Source: Eutreptiella sp. 'Long Island Sound 2002' (lineage: Eukaryota; Euglenozoa; Euglenophyceae; Eutreptiales; Eutreptiaceae). From it: DNA of 64,000 nucleotides. The stretch covers positions 106,893,367-106,957,366 of the forward strand of contig OZ038381.1 in the NCBI GenBank assembly GCA_964036045.1. The letters are read 5' to 3'. How positions within the stretch are numbered: the first letter of the stretch is position 1; every line of letters starts with the position of its first letter. Made by a program: the position numbers and the translations under genes. Under the pieces are notes generated by a model, which worked only from the letters and a program-made list of their open reading frames with translations, had not been told where the DNA came from and searched no databases. This document shows, piece after piece, positions 33,101 through 43,325 of the stretch.

Positions 33101-34770
33101 AGCGATCAAAAGTTTTCCACCGCAGGATAAAACACACCCTGCTCACCCCCCCAGGCGCAATCCTCCCTCCCTGTGCCGTCCCGGAAAAACCAGCGCGTTT
33201 TGCAACGCAACACCCCATGGTCAGCCAACGCTGCCCTCATCGTCCCCCAACACCCCCAGTTAGGCGACCCCCCCCCCCTCAGTCTCAGATCTGCGCACCC
33301 TGGCCCGATCAGCCAGAAAAACGTCCCCTGGACCTGACGGGGTTCCCCCCTACTTCTTGTCCATCCTGCCTGACAGAGAGTTTGCCATAGTGCACTCCTG
33401 TATAACACACTGCTACATACACGGACACATACCGCATGCCTGGCTGACCTCAGAGACACTATGCCTCTTCAAAGGCAAAGGAGCCTGGCAGGACCCGGAC
33501 CGCTGGCGCCTGATCACCATGAGCAACTCATCTACAGACTGCTCATGCGGCGGGTCTACCGCACCCTCTACCCCCTCATTTCAAACCTTCTGCACCCCCG
33601 CCAATTTGGCTGCCGCCAAGGCACCTCACCGGCCCATGCCACACAAACGCTCCTACAGGACTTAGATCAGTTAGACAATATAGAGATTATCTTGGCCTTT
33701 GATGTCTACCATGCGTTTGACAGCCCACCAAAAGCCCTGATTTGCCAGGTGCTCGGACGTCTTTGCACCCCGGTCAGGTTGCTGCAGTTGATTACACAGG
33801 CGCTGGAACATGGTACTACGTACATCGGAGGTTCGCAGTAACCCCCCTTCGGGACGACACATGGAGTCAAACAGGGGTGCCCCCTATGCTGTTTCTTGTT
33901 CGTAATAGTCTTTGACATCCCCCTCCGCCACCTTACTGCCCAAGGCATCACCTTCTCGGCCTATGTGGACGACATAGCCGCTCTTTCACGTGTCAACTGC
34001 AGCCAGCAAGTGGCGGATGCAGTGCAGAAGGCCCTCTCCATGATTGTTTTGCTAGATCAATGTCATCAAAAGTGAAGACCTCCCTCTAGTGCGACCCCCG
34101 CCCCCCCCCATCCTTTGCCCCAATATCTCATGCCACCTCTGCCTGTGCAGACCTGCGGACCATCGCCGTGGGTGACACGTCCCAGCCCAATACCAGCAGA
34201 GTGGGCGAACAACCGGTCACATCGCTTTGCAGGTGTCCCCCATCTCATGCATCTAGGACACCCCCTGCCTGCGTTTCTCGACATCAAGGCCGCCTATCGA
34301 CTCATAATGCACGAATTGCGCGCGCAACTACAAGAACTGCATGCACACCCCATCCAGACCCTTGACCGCATCCTGCTGGTCAACACCATGGTCGTCCCCC
34401 GGCTGCTCTATCGCACTGAGTGCTTGCCACTAAGCAACTGCCAGCCATCAGCCATCAATGACTGCCTGCAATGTTTTGTACTCGGCATTGCCGGACTGCC
34501 ACCACTCGTGGCACGCAAAACACTGCACACGCATCGCCGACATGGATTGGGACTCGCGCATTTTCCCACCCTGCACCCCACCAGAGTCCTAGACTCTCTG
34601 CATCGAGACTACAGGCTGGAGGAGTTCAGTGTCCACGCCAAACACCCCCTGGCGCCATACCAGCAATTTTTGTCTGCTGTTAACAAGCTTGGCCCCCCCT
34701 GTGGAGATTCTCCTACCCCTTTGCCGGTGGTATGGCAGGCCCAGAGGGCCGCCCGCGCAGCTACAGAAGT
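33101..34770 (+). pseudogene. LINE ORF2: reverse transcriptase
   Basis: Motifs are spread over several frames. 33357-33520 gives HIPHAWLTSETLCLFKGKG and DPDRWRLITMSN. 33461-33841 gives FGCRQGTSPAHATQTLLQD and IILAFDVYHAFDS, with the first catalytic Asp. After a TAA at 33839-33841 come GVKQGCPLCCFLF and FSAYVDDIAAL (YVDD at 33962-33973). A shift near 34055 leads to INVIKSEDLPLV. 34115-34861 carries the RT thumb-like region (GHPLPAFLDIKAAYRLIMHE). These blocks in this order identify a non-LTR RT. Confidence 0.85.
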
Positions 34771-35215
34771 GGTCTCAGTGGCGGAACTACAAGTCTACAC
34801 TGCTACATCTTACCCACCACACATGCCCCAGAGGCAGTGTACACCGACGGTAGCAAACTAGGAGACCCCCCTCCTCAGGTGCAGCGGCAGTCCTCCGTGA
34901 TGGCCGAGTCGCCGTCTGCAGAGTACCTGGGGCGCCTAATTCCTACAAGGCAGAGCTGAGTAACATCCTTCTAGGGTCACACTTTTCTGCAGAGAGAGAG
35001 AAACTGTGTCTCGATTGCCAGGGTGCCATTCTCTCGTCGGGGGGCAGCAAGCCACCACTTCGCCAAACCCACTGGGTCAGGCAGGTGCGATTTTCACTTC
35101 TACAAAAAGGACAATCCCCCGAATGGATGGAAGGACACGTAGGACACCAGTATAACGAACTGTTCGACCAGTACGCTAAAGTAAGCACCCTGCTCCCGCC
35201 ACGACCCCCAGCAAC
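34771..35215 (+). pseudogene. LINE ORF2: RNase H
   Basis: The first motif EAVYTDGSKLGD lies at about 34830-34866. The middle part AELSNILLGSHFSAEREKL ... CLDCQGAI (about 34950-35032) supplies the Glu and Asp positions. The last motif PEWMEGHVGHQYNELFDQYAK lies near 35118-35180. This is the standard order of RNase H, which removes the RNA template. It lies in different frames from the RT, so at least one more indel is present. Confidence 0.8.
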
Positions 35216-35926
35216 CCGCATCTCAACGTGGGAGTCATCCATCAAGGAGAGGTCACCCTCCCCCCCCACAAAGTATGGACACACGACCTGGTCCCCTCCC
35301 ACCAGCATGAACACTTCCATGCGGTATCGTGGAGGCCTCTCAAGCGACACGGCCTCACATGGCACAAGTGGCTGTTTGGATTACAATCCTGAGAGGGCTT
35401 CAGCCACTATGCCACATATTGGCGCGACGAGCCCTCCCGTATGCCCTGCGCTCCCTGCGGAACCAGGCATAATGACAGCGTACACACTGTACTGGCCCAT
35501 TGCTCACCCACACACCCCCTGGTAGCAGCCTGGCTGTCCGCCTGGCCGTCCCCCCCCTTGCTTGCCAACTGGCGCTCCACCCCCACCCGCCGAGACCTCC
35601 GGATCGTCGGCTGTCTGGCCATACCGCGCACCCTGTACCAGTACCCCGCCCTGCATCATGGTGTCCTGCGTGCAGCCAGAGTAGCAGTGGGTAAGTTCCG
35701 GCAAAATGCGGTGAACGCTGTCAATGCATCGCTAGAGAACGCTGTGCCACGCCCATCCCGTTGTCCATGCCCCTTCCGGCCCCGAGGACTGGCACTGACT
35801 CGTCGCACACCCAACCACTCACCTGAAGACCAGCTATTTCCCCTGCACCTTCACCCCTTCGTGTACACAGGAGCAACCATCGGCGACGGCGACCCGGATG
35901 GCCCGTTACCGATGCGTGCACCTTAA
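35216..35926 (+). pseudogene. LINE ORF2 C-terminal region with Cys/His motif
   Basis: The frame at 35441-35926 begins MPCAPCGTRHNDSVHTVLAHC, a CX2C...HX5C pattern like the zinc-finger region that often ends RNase H-bearing LINE proteins. A Trp/Pro-rich and then Arg-rich tail follows (ANWRSTPTRRDLRIVGCLAI). TAA ends it at 35924-35926. Confidence 0.55.
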
Positions 35927-36700
35927 CCTAAGTGGCGAACGCCAGCAGGGCCTCTTCATACAGATACAGGAGACTTTGCAGACCCATGTCAGTCGATTTT
36001 CTACCACTGCTTTCCATGCTCCGCGGTCCCTTAATGCATACTGGTGCTCCAACCTTCCGGCAGCGACACATGGCTGCCCCCCCCCCCCCGAACCACATGG
36101 CGGTTGAGAAGTGCTTCCGGCGGACCAAATGCGCTGCCGGCAGCATGTGCCATACACAGTCATCTGTACCCCCCCCCCCCCCAACGTGCCTCGGCCAGCG
36201 CAAGTTGCAGCCACTTGTTCAGGACACAACACGCATGGGACACACACACACACCTCGGCGCAATAACGCCCTGGTGCAGTGCGTGAACGAGTCCAGTGCT
36301 CTGCCTGCGGCCCTGCACCTGGTACCCGCGCCCAATGCACCCAGCTACTGTTCTCCTCTGCCCTCAGTGTATGTAATGTAAGCCGGGTGCCAGCCCCATT
36401 GAGAATGCAGACATGAGGCGTGCATCGGCGACCCGCTATACGTATGACTGGCCCTTGTAATCGGCAGATGCCAGGCCACCAAGTAGCTCTATTTCTTTTC
36501 ACCCCCGGGTGCTCAGAAGGAGCGAATACTCGTGGAGATGCCGCCTTTGTACACACACTACCGAAAGTGCATTGTTCCACAGCTGTGGACCCGCAGACGC
36601 CAGACCCCTGACCCATAACCTGGGAATGTGGGTAACCGTTGTATAATGGGCTGGCCTCCTGAGGACAATCAGCTGTGACACCGAACATTGTTTGCCAAAA
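35927..36700 (+). other. LINE 3' untranslated region
   Basis: Non-coding sequence with C-runs near 36079 and 36171, ending TTTGCC and an A run that merges with the target-site duplication. Confidence 0.6.
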
Positions 36701-37095
36701 AAAATAGGCTACAATTTGCTACAATCTGCCACAATGCGCCATCATTTGGTCTTGTGCGCTCCAAGGGAAGCCCAACCATGCGTATACATTTGCTTTGCAT
36801 GCCTCGTAGGTGCACATGGGTCAAAATTGCACAAAGATACAGTGCCGATTTTCAACTCCCACCACATGTGCACATTTGATTGTTTCCCGGCATTGTAATG
36901 CCAAAAACAACCAAACGTTGCCATTATATGCATGGTCATGGTGCACCTACACATCTTGGTACACCGTGCCTTCGCCTTGGCGTTTGATTTGCATGCCTTC
37001 GAGCCACATATCGACACAATGGAAAGAAGATACGGTGCAGGTTTTCAGCTTTCTACAGATGTACACACGTGATTGTTTGCGGGCTTTGTAATAGA
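36701..37095. repeat. 366-bp satellite resumed, with a truncated unit
   Basis: Starts with the duplicated target site and continues the unit broken at 28589. From about 36910 a further unit follows with an internal deletion: CATCTTGGTACACCGTGCC runs directly into TTTGCATGCCTTCGAG and AAAGAAGATACGGTGC. Similarity fades after about 37095. Confidence 0.8.
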
Positions 37096-37207
37096 TGTGT
37101 CTCCCTTTGCTTGTCATTATTGATCGCAAAAATACATAGCATGTTTCATACAATTTGTGTTCTTGCCTTTTGTTTTGTGTGTGTCTAGTGGACTAAAGCG
37201 GTCTACC

Positions 37208-37312
37208 ACATAGGACTTTATGACGTCCGAAAATCCCAAAACCTGCAACATAAAAAAAAACACCCTTTTAAGTAGTTAGCATGCTGTAAATTGTGCTTGG
37301 GCGATCTGTGTC
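37208..37312. repeat. 105-bp dispersed repeat, copy 2
   Basis: Second copy of 9484-9588. As at the first copy, it lies immediately before a + strand open segment. Confidence 0.85.
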
Positions 37313-37665
37313 CCCATACAACATGCTTTTTTGCATCCAGCACCCTCAAAATAGGGGTGGGGAGGTCTTCAACTGCTTGGCTGGAGCAAAAAACACAATT
37401 TTTCACCAAAAAGCGGCCATTGTTCAATGACGAATGGAGATCATTCGCGTCTTTTTTGGAAGCTGAGTCTCTGAAATCTCTACTTGTGTCATCCAATCAA
37501 TTGTGGACACAGCAGTCATGCATTGTGAAGCCGCGTCCCCTGAGAATACAAGCCTTGGAGGATATTATTTGGTGGCTTAAGAAGGCATGTTCCATCATGC
37601 ACAACAGATTTTGTACACATTGCTTCGCATTCGTTGCACACCATTTGCTTCGATGGGTTAATTGA
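37313..37665 (+). pseudogene. Coding-like segment after the 105-bp repeat
   Basis: An open + strand frame (from about 37291 to TGA at 37663-37665) with ordinary composition, for example FTKKRPLFNDEWRSFASFLE and RIQALEDIIWWLKKACSIM. I do not recognise the family. It may be an exon or a remnant; no start codon is clear because the frame enters from the repeat. Confidence 0.3.
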
Positions 37666-38137
37666 CTACACGAGACATTTGCTTTGGATGCTGTGCGATA
37701 TGTACGGTTTGTAGTTCGTTGCTCTCTCTTTAAGACCCTTTGCCTCTATGCAATTGTGCCGACATAATTAAAGGAAAGGAATGGTGCCAAAGGTAGTGTG
37801 TGATGAGAAAGATAAACTGGGGCTCGACTCCTTTGGATATATGCTGCTATTGATCCTCAAATCCAAAAGATGATTATGTTTCTTTCAATCGAAGAAAACC
37901 AAACAAAAATGAAAACTATCACTAAGATATCATACAAAAAAGCTTAGAAAATGGGCTCATCAAATTATCGAATTTTTGAGATGGTTGCATGCGAGCAAAC
38001 ATTTATCTCAATCTATATCTTAATTGGTCGTTTGAGAAACGCCTCCAATGCGAAATGGTCCTACACCAATTCTGACCGCAAAAAACAACAGCAAACAAGA
38101 GCAAAGGCAACACAAAGAAGATACAAAGAAAATCACC
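37666..38137. other. Upstream region of the basic-protein gene
   Basis: AT-rich, no ORF of note. The last 100 bases are purine and A rich (GCAAACAAGAGCAAAGGCAA) and lead into a good initiation context AAAATCACCATG. No TATA box stands out. Confidence 0.4.
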
Positions 38138-41100
38138 ATGTCCGCATCCGAGTAATTGTTGATGGTGTGGGGCCGCTGTGCGGTTTCCAAGGCCCCACCA
38201 TTTCTGCATGTCTGAGCCCCCCGAAAAGAAGAGGAAGACTGCTTCTAAGTCCGAAGCAGCAAAATCAGTCACCAGTGAAGATACTGACCGGGGCCATGGC
38301 GATGAAGAGGAGTCTAACGATCTTGCTATCAAAACTGCCTTTTTGATAAAATCCAAACTTTCCGAAATCCAGTCCTCACAGCGAACTCAGCATCAGCACA
38401 AGCAGAATCGATATTCTCTATACAGATCGTTAGACTCTTCCATAGTTCTAAAATACCCTGTAATAGCAATCACAATCAAAGCTATTTACAAATCAACCTT
38501 TTGAACCAAATCAATAACACGAATTCCTACATCTCTGCACGCGCGCGGCGCATCCTAATCTACAGGATCGCGCTCTAGCTGCGGGCAGCCCCCTGCTGGG
38601 CATAACCCGTCACACCCCCCGCCAAGCCCTTGCCGCAGCCAATAGGCCACCTGCAAGGGCTGACAGAAACCCAGGGGTATGCACTGCCAGCTATGTACAG
38701 AAAATTTGCCGAAATGGTCTGAGATATTATACAATCCCTAACCCCAAGACCTGAAATCCTGAACTAAGGTCCCTCTACTTTCCTTCGGGTATCCTACACA
38801 CTATCCTGAGTGGGGGGGTCACTGCCACCTAAAAGCCCAGCTGACTATGGGAAAAAACAGCTGAGAAAGCACTAAAAGGTTTCAAACAGAAAATCACCTG
38901 AGCAAAATCCTGCTCTAAACTCCTGGCCTAAAACTCAGGGGGGCATTTTTACAAACTGATGTTCAAAACAGTGTCACTGATTGTGTTCTACTTATTGCCC
39001 ATGCCATCTGTCTGGTCCAAAAAAGAATACCCTGCACCATAAACAAACCTGCTCAGAAGTTTGAAAAAAAATTGACACACAGGGGCAAAAGCAGCAACAA
39101 CAGGGCACAAAAAAAGACAGTGAATACACACTGTGCTGCCCCACAGGGTATACAGACCCTTATTGCTAATATACAACAAACGTCTGCTGCGGCCTTGTAA
39201 GATATATAAAATTAAATTACTTCTGAGCATCTTGAGCAGCACTCTCTCCATCACTCTGAGGCAGAGGACAGAGAAACAAAATAGGAGCGCTGACGTATGG
39301 GGGGGGCTGGTGCAGAAACAAGAACACAGACCTGGCTTCATTGGGCGTCGCAAAAATAATTTGATCTGTTGACTTTTGAATTGACCCCACTTGACTCCGC
39401 CTGAGAACAAAGCAGCGGCAGAAAAATGGATAAGGGTTCAGAAAATAAGCGGGTCAGGGCAAGCAAACTTGCATAGATACAACGCAACAAGCACATGCGC
39501 AAGTGTGCACACGTGCATACATTAGTAATAAGATCCCTGAGCGTCCCCAGAAAAAAATGCAAGTAAAAACAGCACACGGGCCAGCTGCACAATTGTGCTG
39601 TGGCCGCTCCCCCCTCCCACCGTGGGGTGCTGCCCTCAGGCAAAACGTGCACCCCAAAATTCTCTTGTGAAAAAAAACAACAAAGCAGAATTTTCCCCTA
39701 CACCCTGGCCTAGATTGTAGGTGCCCACTGAGGCACGCATGCCCTCAGTGGGGGGGCTGGAGTCACTGCAGGAGCAGTGGCTCTGCAACGAAACTCTGCA
39801 GTGGCAGAGTATATGAGTCCCAAACTGGGACAGTGCGTGGGGAGGGCACAAAAAAATAAGTTTACCCATAGAAGAGATATGGGAGCAGAGCACCGTTAGA
39901 TGCACAGGCGTGCTCTAGCTCTCAAACAGGAGCAAAGAGTTAAAACCAACCAAGAGCCACACTGTGACTCTGAAAAAAATTCAGAAGTCTTTTGAAAAAT
40001 ATTCCTCTTGTCAGCAAATCATACCTACAATGGGCTGACATCTCCTGAGACAAATGCTCAAAACCAGGCCAGTGCAAAACTGGGCCTGAAGCCTCAGATT
40101 CAAAAAAACTGAAGCAAGGCTGCACATCAGTGTGAGCCACTGAGCACAAAAACAGTGCTTTTTGAGCGCCGAAGGCGCTTGGTGTCAAACCCGTTTTTCT
40201 CATCTAGCTCATTTGAGCTACCATCTACCATAAAAAACTGACGAAGACGGAAAAGAAAAACACACAAAGGCAGCCTTCCAGCCCAAGCACGAGGCTCAGG
40301 GGAGGCGCGCGTCAACCTGAAGAGCTGTCCAGTGCTACGCTGGTCCTAGCAGTGACTGTGGTAATGAATCTGACACGAACTGAGAATGAGCTGACCCTGA
40401 AACCCGGTTATGCAGTGAGGACTGCCACCTCTGTGGCTTTCCACTGCGCAAGCGTGCACGAACACACGCAAGACACTACACAACCTTAATGTTTATCCTC
40501 CTTGCCACAACCCGGCCCCCCTCTCCTTTACTGCTTTGACTTCAGCAGCGCTCTCCTGCGGCGCTCGTTGTGTGCGCTGTCATTCAGCGCTTGCACGCAG
40601 CGCTGTCCAAAAGCGCTTGCCTGCAGCGCTGCACTGCGCATCAGCGCTCACTGTGAACGCTCTCCTGCAGCGGCGCCAGCGATCAGCAATGCCGCGCTGC
40701 CTTTCTCGCCTTCGTGCACACCTTTAGCGCCTTCGCCAGCGCACTTGAGTGAACTGATCCTCTTGGGCACCCCTGAGGTACACGCCCGGGCACTCATGAG
40801 GTGTACGCCTGGGCACTCTCAGGGTGCACTCTGAGACTTCGTTCTCTGAAGAAGTTCAGGTTAGAATTTTTGCTTGGGTAGATTTTCTGTTCTCTGACAC
40901 CGGCGGGCTCCGTAGCCGCCGCGACGGATCTTCTTCTTCGGTTGGGCTTCGTGCCCTGCTGCCGCAGAGCAAGCAGACTCCTTTTCACTGTTGGCCGCAC
41001 AAATGGCGGCCTCCTCGCTCTCTTCATCAGCCTGAATGGCCTGCGCCTGTTGAACACCTCCGTAACCGCATTCCCATTGTTCTTCCACACTCAGACCATG

Positions 41101-41994
41101 AACGTGAACACTTTTGTAATGTGGCGGCAGGAGATTTGCACACGCACTTGCGTACCTCTCGTTGCAAAGTTTTTGGCGAGCTTGTTTTCTCTCTTTATGG
41201 TTCACCATTCGTCGAACTTCACACTTCTCCAACTCCGTAGCGAGACCACGAGCATACACTGTAGCAGGCATCTCTGTCGGACTCTCACTGTCACAGCACT
41301 CCAGGACCTCCTCTTCCATTGGTACTGTCCTAGATGAACACCAAACCTCTTGTATTCTCTCTTGTAGACTCTGAAAAAATTTCTTCAAATAGCGCTGCCT
41401 TGAAAATTGACTTCTTCGGAAATGGTGCTGACACTGTCCAGCGACACGGAATGAAAGATAACAATCTTGCTATCAAAACTGCCTTTTTGATAAAATCCAA
41501 AATTTCCGAAATCCAGTCCTCACAGCGAACTCAGCATCAGCAGAGGCAGAATCGATGTTCTCTATACAGATCGTTAGACTCTTGAATAGTTCTAAAACAC
41601 CCTGCAATAGCAATCACAATCAAAGCTATTTACACATCGAGCTTTTGAACCAAATCAATAACACGAATTCCTACATCTCTGCACGCGCGCGACGCATCCT
41701 AATCTACAGGATCGCGCTCTAGCTGCCGGCAGCCCCCTGCTGGGCATAACCCGTCTCAAGGAGGACAAGGAAGAAGAGGATGAGGAGGCAGAAGCCTCCC
41801 AAGGCAAGAAGCCAAAGAAAGCAGCAGAGAGACCAGGGCCCGAGAGAACCCGGGGTACCATCAGAGGTCCCTTCAAGCGACCAGCCCGTCAGTCTGCACC
41901 AAGAGAACAATCCGCAAAGCCAGCTCCAAAGGGTAAGACATCCGTGGCTAAATCCTTGGGTGCTAAGTTGGCGAATGTTGCAAAGAAAAAGTAA
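38138..41994 (+). CDS. Small basic, probably nuclear protein; three exons
   Basis: Inferred exons are 38138-38152 (MSASE), 38217-38309 (PPEKKRKTASKSEAAK onward, then acidic) and 41761-41994 (EDKEEEDEEAEAS, then basic, ending KLANVAKKK and TAA). Together they give about 113 residues in one frame: an N-terminal KKRK nuclear-localisation-like motif, an acidic middle that runs smoothly across the second junction, and an Arg/Lys/Pro-rich C terminus. This suggests a nucleic-acid-associated protein, but no named domain is visible. ATG 38138 is chosen for its context (AAAATCACC before it) and because the frame is closed upstream. Both junctions are non-canonical, with GAG at each edge. The joins are my inference from frame and composition. 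Confidence 0.55.
38153..38216 (+). other. Intron 1, hairpin type with GAG edges
   Basis: 64 nt between MSASE and PPEKK. Reading without removal gives a stop at once (TAA). GAG precedes and ends the segment (38150-38152 and 38214-38216), so the cut cannot be placed to better than 3 bases, and no placement gives GT-AG. Inside, ATGGTGTGGGGCC (38162-38174) pairs with GGCCCCACCAT (38191-38201) with two unpaired bases on one arm. Confidence 0.5.
38310..38612. repeat. About 295-bp direct repeat, copy 1
   Basis: Matches 41461-41755 from CTTGCTATCAAAACTGCC to GGGCATAACCCGTC, with scattered differences. Weaker similarity may continue a few tens of bases upstream, into the exon on one side. Confidence 0.85.
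38613..40860. other. Intron interior without recognisable gene
   Basis: AT-rich on the left, with repeated GCGCT and AGCGC motifs at about 40540-40740 that give the composition of a decayed repeat. No domain seen. Confidence 0.5.
40861..41388 (-). CDS. Hypothetical ORF inside intron 2
   Basis: 175 codons on the - strand (ATG at 41388), basic and Glu rich: RRMVNHKERKQARQKLCNE in the middle, EEQWECGYGGVQQAQAIQAD and a Lys/Arg-rich end (QPKKKIRRGGYGARR). A 131-codon + strand ORF overlaps it and looks less protein-like. No family is recognised. It could be a remnant of the DNA that expanded the intron. Confidence 0.25.
   Translation of the reverse strand: MKKFFQSLQERIQEVWCSSRTVPMEEEVLECCDSESPTEMPATVYARGLATELEKCEVRRMVNHKERKQARQKLCNERYASACANLLPPHYKSVHVHGLSVEEQWECGYGGVQQAQAIQADEESEEAAICAANSEKESACSAAAGHEAQPKKKIRRGGYGARRCQRTENLPKQKF
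41461..41755. repeat. About 295-bp direct repeat, copy 2
   Basis: Second copy of 38310-38612, ending five bases before exon 3. The left inverted-repeat arm is degraded here (AGATAACAATC) while the internal arm GATCGTTAGACTC is intact. Confidence 0.85.
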
Positions 41995-43325
41995 TTTCTT
42001 CTTTTGTTGTGATATATTATGCGCGAGGGCTCGCACTAGACAATAATCGTTCGACGCCCTTTTTGCTGACACTTTGTGCGGCATGTTTCCCCATGTGTTG
42101 ACCTTTCATTCCGTTGTGGTGTTGCTTTATGCCTGAGGGCTCGCGCATACATCATTGTTGGATAAATGCCCTTTGTAGTGATGCGTGCAAAATAAAGTTA
42201 AAAAAATGTCCAAGGAAGCAATTAAAAGTAGATGGGCATTTTCACAACAAAGTACAAATGTTACAAAAAGATAAAAGGTGGTGGTTTTCCTGAAAAAGCA
42301 GTGGGTTTTGGCCGACATAAATCTTTTCTTGACGCATTTGGTTTTGCCACAAAGAGACCAGAAAGGTCCGAGTGATCCACCTTTGGCTAGATTCTGAGAC
42401 TCCTTGTGACCGGGCTATCCAAAAAACTATTTTCCACGGGTGTCACCATCAGGCACATTTTGGCTCATTTTGAGGATGCATAATGAGCCGCCTAAGCATG
42501 TCGCCTTGCGTTTTGAGCCTTGCCGCTGATGGTTAGCCTATTGCGTTTGATGCAGGTAGATCATGGAGTGGACGCACAGGGAGTTGGTCATCGACTTCCT
42601 GCATCCGCCAGATGGGCTTATGAGTTCAACGGGCTGGTGAGCCTTTGCTTAGCCTTTCGTCTCCTTCGCCACCACCACGTTGCGGCTAGTGTTATTTCGC
42701 GCCAGGACAGTAACGTTTGTCTAGCATAAGCAGATTTTGATTTTGATTTGTTGTTTTTGATTTCGCAAAACTTCCTCTTGTGCTGAGGCCTCCTTCCCTT
42801 TGTGGCATATGGTTTCATTTGGAGTTCATGTAGCACAATCAACCAATATCGTACGATGAAATCGAATTATTTTTGGTTCGCTTTTTCAGATTTCTAATCA
42901 ATCTTCCGTCGGGCATCACTCACTTGTGTCATGAACGCTTACAATTGACCCGCGATGCGATCATAAAGCGCAGATATGCTGCCACCATACTGGGAGTCGA
43001 GCGCCATGAGCACGTCTACAGCTTCTTGTGGAAAGTTTCCAAAGTTGTATTTTATCACCAATGTTTCCTTTGCTTCAAGGTTTAAGCGTGTGGCCGTGCA
43101 AAATTCTTGTTACGCCTACTCCGTTGCTTTCTCTGCATTGTTAACATCATTCTGATAGAATTTCGGTTAGATTTCATATTTGTCTTCATTGACAACCTGT
43201 TTCAGAATTGGGTTGCAATCAGGACAGGTAGATTCTTTAAGTGTGAAATTGTTGACCATTTCCGTTCATAGTTTCTTGCGAACAAACTCTTGCTCCTTGT
43301 AGGTGTGGTAGAACAAGAGGTGGTA
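41995..43325. other. 3' end of the basic-protein gene and unassigned DNA
   Basis: The 3' untranslated region contains a diverged duplication (TATGCGCGAGGGCTCGC near 42020 and TATGCCTGAGGGCTCGC near 42130). AATAAA at 42191-42196 is a possible polyadenylation signal if this lineage uses one. Beyond 42200 there are only short ORFs. Confidence 0.4.

Larger units (their letters stand above)
28590..36700 (+). mobile_element. LINE with APE endonuclease, RT and RNase H (decayed)
   Basis: An 8.1-kb non-LTR retrotransposon inserted in the 366-bp satellite and flanked by a 19-bp duplication. Order: 5' leader, ORF1 (about 28768-31318), ORF2 with endonuclease (31.6-32.9 kb), reverse transcriptase (33.1-34.7 kb), RNase H (34.8-35.2 kb) and a Cys/His motif (35.4 kb), then a 3' region with C-runs ending in a short A tract. 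The domain set resembles RNase H-bearing LINEs such as the I group; the exact clade needs a tree. Many frameshifts and stops make it a fossil. Confidence 0.9.
38310..41760 (+). other. Intron 2, 3.45 kb with duplicated ends
   Basis: Lies between GATGAAGAG and GAGGACAAG. GAG is present at both edges (38310-38312 and 41761-41763). The acceptor side reads CTCAAG before GAG; the donor side is not GT. The left end begins with GAGTCTAACGATC (38310-38322), whose exact reverse complement GATCGTTAGACTC lies at 38425-38437. The left end (to 38612) and the right end (41461-41755) are copies of one repeat. Confidence 0.5.

Noticed and set aside
38178-38504. Continuous 108-codon protein reading through the 295-bp repeat
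   Set aside because: The second copy of the repeat shows mostly amino-acid-changing differences and a stop, so the repeat is not kept as coding; a better protein results from joining to 41761-41994.
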